A stretch of DNA of 64,000 nt from Strigamia acuminata. Its lineage: Eukaryota; Arthropoda; Chilopoda; Geophilomorpha; Linotaeniidae. The number at the start of each line of letters is the position of its first letter. The stretch's first letter is position 1. The notes under the pieces were generated by a model that worked only from the letters and a program-made list of their open reading frames with translations, was not told the DNA's origin and searched no databases. Shown in pieces: positions 46,417 to 57,076 of this stretch. A program made the translations under genes and the position numbers. The DNA lies in contig OX442322.1 in assembly GCA_949358305.1 (NCBI GenBank), positions 10,280,243-10,344,242 of the forward strand, written 5' to 3'.

Positions 46417-46871
46417 TGTTGCGAGCAAGAACGCAACAAAAAGATCTGAAGATTTCACGTTGTTTATCTTCAGAAAGAGAGAAAAGGCTTTTTAATTTTG
46501 TTGTCAAGTTTGAATAGATTTGCAACTCATATCTGACATGTCCAGTTGGTTTGTTGCCTTGTTGTCACGATCCTGGAAGTTCAAGGGGGTTGTCACTTCG
46601 CCTGCCACACCTGGAATGTTTGAAAGTTGTGTTTTTAGTCTTTTGGCATTGTTTTATGTGTCTTTTTCACTTGTTTGTGTTATTTCTAGTATTTATAAGT
46701 TTTCTCCTGTTTCCAGTTCACTTGTGAGAGAGATAGGCGTGCATCGGCAAGATGGCCGCCATAGCATAAGTGAGCTGGGAAACGGGAGAACTTGAAATAA
46801 GCACAATTGCAGTTTTAGTGCTTGTTTCACTGGTAATTTAATTTATACTAACTTGTATTGGTGTTTAAGGT
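46417..46871 (+). repeat. Epsilon-1 LTR, 5' fragment
   Basis: Starts TGTTGCGAGCAAGAACGCAACA inside the Delta-1 gag. It is homologous to the first 455 bp of the Epsilon-2 LTR, with scattered substitutions. It is cut by Alpha-7 at 46872. Because gag sequence precedes it, this is a 5' or solo LTR; an alternative is the 3' LTR of a gag-truncated Delta element. Confidence 0.8.
46713..46778 (+). other. Epsilon-1 LTR stem-loop (14 bp)
   Basis: CCAGTTCACTTGTG (46713-46726) pairs with CATAAGTGAGCTGG (46765-46778) through all 14 positions, two as G-T wobble. The loop holds CAAGATGGCCGCCAT. Compare 47383-47448. Confidence 0.7.
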
Positions 46872-47085
46872 TGTTGCGAGCACGCGCAACATGGATTTTT
46901 TGCTATCGCAATAGCGGATTTGCTTGAATTGATCAATTATTTAAGTTTGTGTTTAGTTAATAGTGCAGCTTAAGTTTTGGCTAAATGTTAAATGAATTTC
47001 GTGTAGTTTGTGACGTGGGAGTTATGTTTTACCTGATTTAAGCTGTCTTTCTTAAGGTAATCTTGTATTTTTCCTTTGATTCTTT
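46872..47085 (+). repeat. Alpha-7 LTR, first part
   Basis: First 214 bp of an Alpha-5-type LTR, inserted in the Epsilon-1 LTR. It is cut by Epsilon-2 at CTTT (47082-47085). It continues at 63940. Confidence 0.88.
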
Positions 47086-48664
47086 TGTTGCGAGCAAGAA
47101 CGCAACAAAAAGGATCTGGAGATTTCACGTTGTTCATCTTCTGAAAGAAAGAAAAGGCTTTTTAATTTTGTTGTCAAGTTTAGATAGATTTTTAACACAT
47201 ATCTGACATGCCCAGTTGGTTTGCCGCTTTGTTGTCACGATCCTGGTAGTTCAAGAGGGTTGTCACTTCGCCTGCCACACCTGGAATGTTTGAAAGTTGT
47301 GTTTTTAGTCTTTTGTAATTAATTTATGTGTCTTTTTCACGTTTTTGAGTTATTTCTAGTATTTGTAAGTTCTCTCCTGTTTCCAGTTCACTTGCGAAGG
47401 AGATAGGCGTGCATCGGCAAGATGGCCGCCATAGCGCAAGTGAACTGGGAGATGGGAAGAACCTGAAATAAGCACAATTGTAGTTTTTGGTGCTTATTTT
47501 GCTTGTGATTTAATTTATACTAACTTGTATTGGTGTTTAAGGTAGTCCACAGGTGTCTTGGGTCGCTGGATGGGCGTTGGACATCGTTTGTGAGCGTTTG
47601 CGAGCGTCGGGCGTGAGCGTACGCCTTGCGACGCCTCTCGTGGTCGTGTGGGTCCTGCAAATGAGTTGAATTGGTCGGGTTTCAATGCCCAAGCACTGGG
47701 AAAGCTGTACTGACCGTTCTAAGACGAAGATCCATCGTTGAGAAGGCCTGTGAGTCGCTCGCGACCTTGTTTGGCTCCATTCACGTCATTTTAGCAGTTG
47801 CATGGTCGCCATCTTGGATTTGGTGCTGCACTGTTGCCCTGTTATTATTTCTTTTGGGGTTTTGAGGAGACCTGGACATAGGGAATATTTACTAGTTATT
47901 GTTTGTATAAATTACCAATATTAAGGGTTGTTAATCTAAGCTTTTACCTTTGTTATTGTATGGTTGTTACGGGTTAAGGCTTGTGACACTTTGCGCCCTC
48001 TTTTGGTGGCAATTGGGGTTTGGGCTCAGCATTGTGTTTTGAGTGCAGTTAATGTTAGTTTTAGCCTTTGAATTATCTGTTAAGTTTAAGTGAAGTGCTG
48101 TTTGCACAGGTCATACTGTTTTCAAGGTGTTAGGTTAAGTTTTGCCTTTATTTATGTTAAGTTTGACATCTGTTGTCTATATACGGAAACCTTGTTGGCA
48201 CTATTGTTATTATTCAAATCTGTATTGTTTGGTCACTGACATTTATTGTAATCAGGTGACCAGTTGTTAAGAGTAGGTTGCTAAAGAAGCAACTCAGTTG
48301 TTATCAGTTGTTAAGTATTAAAGCCAGTTGATGTTTTTCCTCCTTCTTTGGATAAATTATTCCTGGGTTTATTTTACTTCAATAAACAGGATGACTTGTG
48401 AGTAGAGAGCTTTGCCTGCTCTCCTCCTCCCTGGGAGCACAGAATTTCTACCCAGCAGCTAAAGAGGTTTTGCCAATCACTTCATCTAAATGCAGTTAGG
48501 CCTAGTTTCATGCAGTCAGGCCTAATCCTTCTTCAAGTTAGGCTTGGGCTCAGAGAAAGGATTTCAGCTTGTTTCATCAACCACTATACAGTCTCGGGCG
48601 GTTTCCAGAGTTTGGTGACCAATTCGCCAGTCCTCCCCTGTGAGATCCAAGGTTGTTTGCTACA
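47086..48664 (+). repeat. Epsilon-2 5' LTR (1579 bp)
   Basis: Starts TGTTGCGAGCAAGAACGCAACA and ends GTTTGCTACA. It contains the 14-bp stem-loop at 47383-47448. ORFs in it of 60-100 codons have no domain. Confidence 0.92.
47383..47448 (+). other. Epsilon-2 LTR stem-loop (14 bp perfect)
   Basis: CCAGTTCACTTGCG (47383-47396) and CGCAAGTGAACTGG (47435-47448) pair perfectly around a 38-nt loop containing ATGGCCGCCAT. Against the Epsilon-1 copy, stem pair 13 changes from T-A to C-G, a compensatory double change. Confidence 0.75.
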
Positions 48665-48677
48665 GGGAGCTGTTTTT

Positions 48678-48697
48678 TGGTACCGTGATTCCAGGAT
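48678..48697 (+). promoter_or_regulatory. Epsilon-2 primer-binding site (tRNA-His-like)
   Basis: TGGTACCGTGATTCCAGGAT, 13 bases after the LTR. TGGT.CCGTGA and CCAGGAT match the tRNA-His complement, separated by two extra bases. Confidence 0.6.
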
Positions 48698-48836
48698 TTC
48701 GTGCACGTGTGTACAGCGCGCATGGAAAAGAGGTCATTTGGATGTTCAGCAAGTGATTCAAGTGGGTTGGTGCGTGCCAGTTGGTTCGTTTGTACGGCTG
48801 GTTCCGTGAGCGGCCGGCATCAAGTGCGCACGCCGA

Positions 48837-50029
48837 TGTTGCCAGCAATCTCTGTGATCGTGGTGGCTGACAAACATTCGATATATATGAGACAGATGCA
48901 AAATGCCGTTTTTCTAGGCCTAAATCTATGCATCGTCCTGTAGTGTTTAACTCTCTCCTTTTTTCCTGACCTGGTCGTGGGTTCTATTTCTCCCAGTCTC
49001 AGGGCTGCTTGGCTCATCATTTGGAGTAAGTAATCCCAGGAGAAAATGGTAGAACAACAAGACATCGTTTATTTTAAAGGAGGAAAAAGAGAACTTAAAT
49101 GGCTACGCATCTTGACAACAACTTCGCCTAGCAACCGTGAACAATGGCGCAAGGCAAACTTAAATATAACAAACAATTACTTGTAAATAAAGGCTAACAG
49201 TAAATAAAGACAAAAGAACAATGTTGAGCTTAAACCCAATACCTCCAAAGAGGGCACTACATGTCTCAAACTTAACCCTTAACAACCAAGTAATAACACG
49301 TAATAAAAGCTTAGTATAAACATCTATCATTGGCATAAAATACACAAGTTATTAAATACTATCAACCCCTATGCTGTGTTCCAGTGAAATGTCGACACTA
49401 ACTATCAAAAGGCCACCAGAACCGCACCTTAAGCACATGGCGGTCTAGCAACAGCTGAGAGACGCGAATGAAGGCAGAACCGATCCAAACTGACTTCCAG
49501 GGCCGTCCAAGGCATGACAAAAACGCCGGGACTTCCAACTCAGTACGGGAACCTTGCAGAGAAGCCAAACGAGGCGTTTCCAAGCCGCTCTCATTCCCGC
49601 ATGCGTACCCAAAGCGCTCAATGTCTGCACAACCACTACCGACGCCCTGCAGTGCTCGATTCTAGCCAACCCACGTTTCAGACGACCACTAAACACCCGG
49701 AACAACTAGCAAAGGTTAATTGCAATCAAAACAATACATAAAACTTTTACAAAACTAATATTTCTCTTAAACATACAGCTAAAAACCAATACTCAAAACA
49801 ACCACAAGTGACTGACAACACCGCAAATGTCCACTACAGGTACAACCGACCACCCGATTACTACCGTGGACTACACGGAGCAAAACCGTCGGTCAACCAG
49901 GCCACTGGACACATCAGATATGTCTGCAAACTTGTGATCAACTACTAAAACCAAACTAAAAAGACCTTCTACTAATTTCAGGTGAAACGTGAGTCTCCTA
50001 ATCTTTTTGTTGCGTTCTTGCTCGCAACA
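48837..50029 (-). repeat. Zeta-1 3' LTR (1193 bp)
   Basis: On the minus strand it starts TGTTGCGAGCAAGAACGCAACA and ends GATTGCTGGCAACA. It matches 55820-57012. Confidence 0.9.
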
Positions 50030-52332
50030 TTGCTCCCAGCCAAAAAGGAAGAGAGCAGCCGCCCTGAAGTAATCGCACGCAAAAAGGAAAGACCGAACAT
50101 TCACCAAGCCTGTGTCTAATGGCAAACCCCAATCACGAAACAAAGAACCCCTTTTCCCAAACGAAAAATTGAATTGACCTTTCTGTTAACAATCCCAAAT
50201 ACACGAACGAGAACGGGTCCCCTGAAACGAGAAGGCACCAAATAGACTGCAGAAGAATACAACTAAAATAACAATAACTTATCAGCAAAATCTCTAGACT
50301 AATAATTCACGCCTGTCTTACTGCATAAATAAACGGTAACAGGAAATTTGCTCATGAGAGTAAATTCTGAATAAGGTCGTCGAATTGAAATTAATCAACT
50401 GCAGTCACCTGAACTAAATTCTAATAACACTCCGAACGCGAACACCGTACGCCGTCTACAAAGCAACTCGAAACTGACGCTACTCGCACGTTAACTGAGA
50501 AAAACCTTGCCTACTTCTATCGACTAATTAACTAAAGCAAAAAAAATCTCGTACTTAACCTAAGCTTTTTAACAAATCAAAACCTATCTCTGGAAAAATC
50601 AAAACGAGAATTATTTCCAAAGAAATCTAAGAAGGCACGGCCTTTTTACTTAAAAGAAAGAATTCCTAGTAGCTACAGACTGGGCGAAATTTACAAACAC
50701 AGCTCCAACCGGAATAACGACCCGACCTAGGTTTTAACTCTACAATAAGAAGGGCTTAATTCTACAGTTCGCTAATGGAGGCTAAGTTCACCCTTATTTC
50801 TAACGCCACAACTAAAGCACGAAAACGTACGCCGCTCAAATCCCCAAAACGAGGAAACTGTTACCCGACTAACGAGACCAAACGAAATAGGAATTCGAAC
50901 CCAAAGTAAAAATCCGCCCCTTACTAACAACGTGTGCTTAATTCTCTCATGGCACTCGTACGGAAGCCGACATGAACGTTCTTGCCACTCAACATATCCT
51001 TACAAAGGCCTAAACCGAACAAAAACGACTCCAAAACTCACCATGACCTGAACAAAGCGCAAGTGAACGTTTCCCTACTGCAGCATGTCTCTCCCTTTTG
51101 CAAACGAAAATTCGAAAAGGGAAACTTTTAACCCTAAATAAATTGCAGCAAACACTTTTTTTTTTACCCACTAGAATAGTAATCCAACCGAAAAACAATT
51201 GAATTTCTAAGAAGAATGACGAAAAACTGAAAACCTCAGCCAAACTTCTGTCTATCTGAATGCAGAATTAATTTCTCTTTGCTTAGCCCTTCCCATAACA
51301 CATGCAAAAACTGTATCCACGGCTACCGCCATTTTGCTTCAGATAGAGTGCCGCAGACAAACTCAACCGCCAGACACTCCACTTTACTCATTCTGGATGG
51401 TCACTCTGGACAACAATAAATTAAAGCAACTCGGGGCCCTTGAATCTTAACCAAGTTCCGCAGTATGCAGATGAAAAGCTATTTTCTAAATTAATAACGC
51501 TAAAACTTGCTCTGTCTTTTTTCTAACAAGGGACCCTGCCTCCAACGCATTCAACTAGAGAAGAGAATCGCGCAACGAAGCGGCGAGGACTAGACAATCT
51601 CAACTCGCGCGGGAAGGAGAAGAAACTTATAAAGAAAAACGCTTAAATTCACTTCTGTAAAACCACTAATACCTTTTAACTTGAATAAATTATTCACGCT
51701 AACATTAAAGAAAGAACAATCCCCGATAAGCAATTGCATTACTCTCACTTCAAGGGATCGTCTTGTTGAGAAGTCCACCCAACTATGTGGAACTCCCAAG
51801 CTAAACTCACTTAATTCCTAAGCTGGGCGTCCTAAATTTCTAACAAAGAGTCCCTCTCTCTCTCCTCTCATAACTTATTACTAAGTCAACTCGTACGGAT
51901 CTGCTCCCTGATGGGAATGCTTTGATAACCCCTGCAACTATTCTAGCTACCTGTTACAATACCTAATTTAAGATCAAGACGAAAACGTGTCTAGTAAAAT
52001 TATGCCCATTCTTTTCCGTACTCAAAGGAGAACTTGCATCTCAATCCATCGAGTTCAGCCGAAAAAACTCATGCTACAAAGCAACTAATGTACCGAATCT
52101 TAGTCCCTAAAAACCGAAAATGCGCTGACCAGTACGTGACAAACGTCATTAACCCACGAACCCGAATATCTAACTATGGACCTCCTCAGCGGGATCAAGA
52201 GGACTTCGGTGGGCGACCCCCTGGCGTGCACTCCAGTGGGTCAACCAGACCAAAGTCCTGACACGCGGCCACCACACAATAACTTAACCTCCCGTCTTCC
52301 ATTTTATATATCCTTATATTTCCTCCCGGGCG

Positions 52333-52364
52333 AAAAAAAAAAAAATAGAGAGCGGGGGGGGGGG
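52333..52364 (+). repeat. Homopolymer pair (A13 and G11) in Zeta-1
   Basis: A run of 13 A at 52333-52345 and a run of 11 G at 52354-52364. Probably low-complexity drift; assembly length may be unreliable. Confidence 0.7.
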
Positions 52365-53684
52365 CTTGCCTCACATGTCTTATACTGAACTAACGACTAA
52401 TACTATCAAGAAAGAAACAGATTTATGACGCTTGTCCGGTCTGAGATCAACTTAAAAAGAGCTAAATTAAACACGTTTTAAATTAAAAGTCAACCTGTTG
52501 GAAATTTGATCCAGAATAGACCGGACTACCAAATAACCTATCCCCTTTGACAAATTCAACACAACTAGACTTCTTCTAAAACACGTAAGCGTCTGTATAT
52601 CTAAGCAAAATCTTCCAATATCAACACTCGTCTACGATTCTAAAACAGCTGACAGTAGACGAATGAACTTTGTCTATTTCTATAACGACAGACTAAACCA
52701 AGTAACTAACGTGACATGCAGCATCACCGGACATCCTCACGTTCTAAGATCAGTTGAGATCCACAATCCCCAACTCCAACCATACTCTGGGCTAAAGAGG
52801 GAAAAGCGTCGCAAGCGACCCAATCACGCTTAGACTACCGGCCAATTGCTGGCATGACGACGAAAATAGCTTGGAGTTATACTTCGGAGACCCGCACTTA
52901 TTCTTACTTGAGAGAGAGAGAGCTGTCCCAACGAAATCTCAATTCTAAAGACAAGGGAACAGCCCGCAGGCTGTTTCTTATCGCCTAATATAAGAACGCC
53001 TGTGACAAGTCAAATTACTGACCTCTCTAAACTTGGTGAGACATGGTCTCGGCTTCTAATTTTGGAGGGAATACCTTTGGTCACCTCTCCCCACTTTTTA
53101 ATCAAAGGTGGGCACTGAAAAAAAACCAATGATTCTAATTCTCAATTTCTGTTTTGCAACGAGAACTGAGCTCCCTTAACTTTCTTGTGCTTTTCATGCC
53201 CCCAGCTAACCTCAACCCCCCAACTAAACGTCTCGACACTGCTTAGGTCGGAACGTGCTCAAACAAGGGGTTGCCTTTTCTTCCTAACTGCAGCTCAAGA
53301 AAAAGTCGTGTAACTGTGGCTGCTTTTTCGCCTTCCTAAATTGGAAGGTGACTTCACTTGTTGGTGCGAGTCCAAAACGCTTCTAGCTCTAGTTCGTAAA
53401 TCGTGTGCTCGCTTGCAAACCAACAAACTAAACTGTGCCTACTCCTTCAGCATCTCAAACTGTAGGAAAATGGCAATGAACAACGATGAGCGCATTTAAG
53501 CCCCTATACGTTGTCTTCTCACTACTGCTAGCGTCAAGCTGCAGTTTGCCTCGGAATGCCCTATGGTCCAGAGAGGACAGGACATGACTATGACCATGCT
53601 TTTCAGATCATGGGTCTTGAAGCTCCTGACACTAGCATTCTATGCATGCGAATTGTCATGGACAACTGGCATCTCTATATTTGA

Positions 53685-53770
53685 GTTTGATGGACCAACG
53701 GTTAACCAACTAAACTTTCTTCTACTCTAATTCTTGGGCTTGATGGACCAACTGTTAACCAACTAAACCT
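53685..53770 (-). repeat. Zeta-1 hairpin units of the Gamma/Epsilon type (2)
   Basis: On the minus strand, two units of the form TTTAGTTGGTTAAC...GTTGGTCCATCAA. They match the units at 40030-40126 and 59597-59766. Confidence 0.6.
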
Positions 53771-53950
53771 TTCTCTCACATGGATGTAATTCAGCGGGAC
53801 TTTTGGTCGCTCACTGACCTCACGTTTTTTTTTCTGGTGAGACTTTAATAAGTAAATGGGTCTCAACTCAATTCTTACTTATTATTTGCTAATTTTCTGT
53901 CCTACGCGATTCTTGTAACGAAAACTCATTTGCTTAAATTGTGGGACTAC

Positions 53951-54182
53951 TATGGGTCTATTGCGGAAGATCCCCTAGAACCGATAAACTGTGTGGTCTA
54001 TTTCGGAAGACCAGCCTAGAACCCTATAGAATTTGTGGTTTATTTGGGAAAACCAACCTAAAACCTCTTAACCTATGTGATTTATCAGGGAAAACCACCT
54101 AAAACCTGTAAAGCTGTGTGATTTATCGGGGAAAACCAACCTAAAACCCGTCTAGAATTCTCTGTGACCATCCGCAGAAGGT
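53951..54182 (-). repeat. Zeta-1 tandem array of short hairpins (about 6 units)
   Basis: Units spaced about 40 bp with changing stems: GGTCT/AGACC at 53995-54012, GGTTT/AAACC at 54037-54054, GTGATTT/AAAACCAC near 54077-54098, and GACC/GGTC near 54165-54182. The C-G to T-A swap between the first two keeps the stem paired. Confidence 0.6.
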
Positions 54183-55474
54183 CCATCTAACTAGAAAACA
54201 CATAAAACAGTCTGAAAGGAGACTGATTGCTACCTTTCCGCCTTCTCTAATTAAACAGCTAGTGTGGCTTGCGCTATCTCAACCCACGCACGGGTTCTTC
54301 TAAAATCGTCACACACTAAAACTTGCTTAAGCTGCTAAATGAAGCGGAAATCCCCCAAAACTGAATCAAATCATTTCTACATGAGGACAGCTCACTGCAA
54401 GGCTGGCGGACAAACTCAGTGGCCAATTGAGGCGAGATCCCTCGCCTCCACTCTCCCACACAACCCGAATAGCAGACTGAGTGTATAAAAGGAGAAGGGG
54501 CGACCACTCTTCTGCAAAAATCAAAGACAAGCAGAAGAGCGCGGGACCTCTTTCCAGCAAGCCTCAAACCTGGCGGCCAAGCAGCCGTCCGAAAACCTCG
54601 CAGTTCACAATAGAACCGACCTCATGAACTAAATCAACTATTAAAGCTAGGAGCACTCTAAAAAATTGCAAGCCAGCAATCATGACTGGGGTGAAGTGAC
54701 CAGGCGCTGCCAACCTTTCAAAAAATGCCAAAAACTAAATTATTTCGAAAATTCATTAGTTTGGCTCTGACTAAACTTGTATGAGCAAGGGAAAACTTAC
54801 TCTCAGGTCGCTTTCACTCAAGACACTGAGTCTGCTCACACAGTCAACACACCTGGACAAGACTTCCCAGTCTTTCCCATCCAAAAAAATTCTTAATCCT
54901 AACAAATTCCTTCTTCTTAAACTAACATAAGCCAAGGAAAACGATTTCTTAATTCTTTTCTTCAGGAACTTGGCTTGAATCTTTGCTGCAGAGTCAAACG
55001 ACCACCGTCCAGCTCTTTAGGCTTGTCTTAGCGGACACCGTGACGTGTCCTTGCTGACTGGCGCTCTTTCTTTCACAAATAGAAAGACTACTCTAAAATT
55101 ATCGCTTTTCAAGTGAACAGCTCACTGAGAGGCGGGCGGTCAAGCACTGTGTTCACAGAGGCGCAGTTCCTCGCTCTCACTCCTTTACCCAACCCGAAAA
55201 GCAGGTAAAATACTAAAAACAAAGAGAGAAACGACCAATTTCCTGCGACAATTCAACTCAAGCAAGGAAGCGCGGGACTGTTCTCAACAACCTCAAGACA
55301 TTGGTCAGTGCCGACCGACCCAACTCGCAGTTCACATCAAGAACTGACACCAAACGAAACTAAATCTACCCTTATTTGCTAACAATTATATTCAAAACGA
55401 ATAATAAACTCTTAAATATTAACAAATATAAACTTAAATGAAAATTTAACAACAAAAATCTTCATATCAGGACC

Positions 55475-55487
55475 ATTGCGTTGTGTA
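55475..55487 (-). promoter_or_regulatory. ACACAACGCAATG motif, Zeta-1
   Basis: Exact 13-mer, about 332 nt into the leader. Confidence 0.6.
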
Positions 55488-55785
55488 TCTGTGCCTTGAT
55501 GAGTACGAAACCAACTTGGCGTCGTCTGCTCCAACCTTTCCTAGGCGAGCACGCGCGCGTCTTTCGCCTACTCTTCTGCACCATCCTGTGGTTGCGGAAT
55601 TGCAGCTCCCGTTGCTCTCTTTGCAATGCAGTGGAGACAATCCTCGTTGCTTTCCTCTCCCATCTTGAAGAAGACCGCTTGGCTCCATCAATGCACACGG
55701 AAACTCGCAAAATGGCGACGCACGTGATGTTTTATTTCGAGCAAACTCGCCTTTTTTCCAAATCTGCTCATCTCGGCAATTTTCA

Positions 55786-55812
55786 GGTTCGAATCCATGG
55801 TTCACGGCACCA
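55786..55812 (-). promoter_or_regulatory. Zeta-1 extended primer-binding site (tRNA-His acceptor and T-arm)
   Basis: The minus strand reads TGGTGCCGTGA, then ACCAT, then GGATTCGAACC. The first 11 nt complement the tRNA-His 3' end and the last 11 nt complement its T-arm (GGTTCGAATCC). This is the clearest evidence in the window that the primer is tRNA-His. Confidence 0.75.
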
Positions 55813-55819
55813 AAAACGA

Positions 55820-57012
55820 TGTTGCCAGCAATCTCTGTGATCGTGGTGGCTGACAAACATTCGATATATATGAGACAGATGCAAAATGCCGTTTTTCTAG
55901 GCCTAAATCTATGCATCGTCCTGTAGTGTTTAACTCTCTCCTTTTTTCCTGACCTGGTCGTGGGTTCTATTTCTCCCAGTCTCAGGGCTGCTTGGCTCAT
56001 CATTTGGAGTAAGTAATCCCAGGAGAAAATGGTAGAACAACAAGACATCGTTTATTTTAAAGGAGGAAAAAGAGAACTTAAATGGCTACGCATCTTGACA
56101 ACAACTTCGCCTAGCAACCGTGAACAATGGCGCAAGGCAAACTTAAATATAACAAACAATTACTTGTAAATAAAGGCTAACAGTAAATAAAGACAAAAGA
56201 ACAATGTTGAGCTTAAACCCAATACCTCCAAAGAGGGCACTACATGTCTCAAACTTAACCCTTAACAACCAAGTAATAACACGTAATAAAAGCTTAGTAT
56301 AAACATCTATCATTGGCATAAAATACACAAGTTATTAAATACTATCAACCCCTATGCTGTGTTCCAGTGAAATGTCGACACTAACTATCAAAAGGCCACC
56401 AGAACCGCACCTTAAGCACATGGCGGTCTAGCAACAGCTGAGAGACGCGAATGAAGGCAGAACCGATCCAAACTGACTTCCAGGGCCGTCCAAGGCATGA
56501 CAAAAACGCCGGGACTTCCAACTCAGTACGGGAACCTTGCAGAGAAGCCAAACGAGGCGTTTCCAAGCCGCTCTCATTCCCGCATGCGTACCCAAAGCGC
56601 TCAATGTCTGCACAACCACTACCGACGCCCTGCAGTGCTCGATTCTAGCCAACCCACGTTTCAGACGACCACTAAACACCCGGAACAACTAGCAAAGGTT
56701 AATTGCAATCAAAACAATACATAAAACTTTTACAAAACTAATATTTCTCTTAAACATACAGCTAAAAACCAATACTCAAAACAACCACAAGTGACTGACA
56801 ACACCGCAAATGTCCACTACAGGTACAACCGACCACCCGATTACTACCGTGGACTACACGGAGCAAAACCGTCGGTCAACCAGGCCACTGGACACATCAG
56901 ATATGTCTGCAAACTTGTGATCAACTACTAAAACCAAACTAAAAAGACCTTCTACTAATTTCAGGTGAAACGTGAGTCTCCTAATCTTTTTGTTGCGTTC
57001 TTGCTCGCAACA
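55820..57012 (-). repeat. Zeta-1 5' LTR (1193 bp)
   Basis: Matches 48837-50029 and is followed on the minus strand by a long primer-binding site. Confidence 0.9.
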
Positions 57013-57063
57013 CCAGAGAGTCACGTGAGAGCGGCCATTGACGTCCTGAGTCTGCCAAGTCAA

Positions 57064-57076
57064 ACACAACGCAATG
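57064..57076 (+). promoter_or_regulatory. ACACAACGCAATG motif, Epsilon-2
   Basis: Exact 13-mer, about 223 nt after the LTR once Zeta-1 is removed. Confidence 0.6.

Larger units (their letters stand above)
50030..55819 (-). other. Zeta-1 internal region, non-coding
   Basis: A 5.8-kb stretch without a convincing ORF; the longest (55467-56048, minus, 193 codons) runs across the LTR and leader and has no known domain. It contains the hairpin arrays listed separately and a short AG repeat at 52911-52922. Confidence 0.7.
48837..57012 (-). mobile_element. Zeta-1 LARD element, minus strand, in Epsilon-2 leader
   Basis: LTRs 55820-57012 (5', minus) and 48837-50029 (3', minus), both 1193 bp and collinear by eye. 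The internal region 50030-55819 (5790 bp) is non-coding. The 3' internal end, GGGCGGCTGCTCTCTTCC then TTTTTGGCTGGGAGCAA on the minus strand, is clearly homologous to that of Epsilon-2 (62326-62360), although the LTRs differ. The flanks are CCGA on the left and CCAG on the right, so a clean 4-bp duplication is not seen. It inserted between the Epsilon-2 primer-binding site and its 13-mer. Confidence 0.88.

Noticed and set aside
55786-55812. Possible tRNA-His gene or fragment, because the plus strand reads like the 3' end of a tRNA (GGTTCGAATCC...CACGGCACCA)
   Set aside because: There is no cloverleaf upstream, and CCA is encoded next to an LTR. Position and orientation fit a retroelement primer-binding site.
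48833-57016. 4-bp target duplication for Zeta-1
   Set aside because: The flanks read CCGA and CCAG. They are similar but not identical, so I do not claim a duplication.
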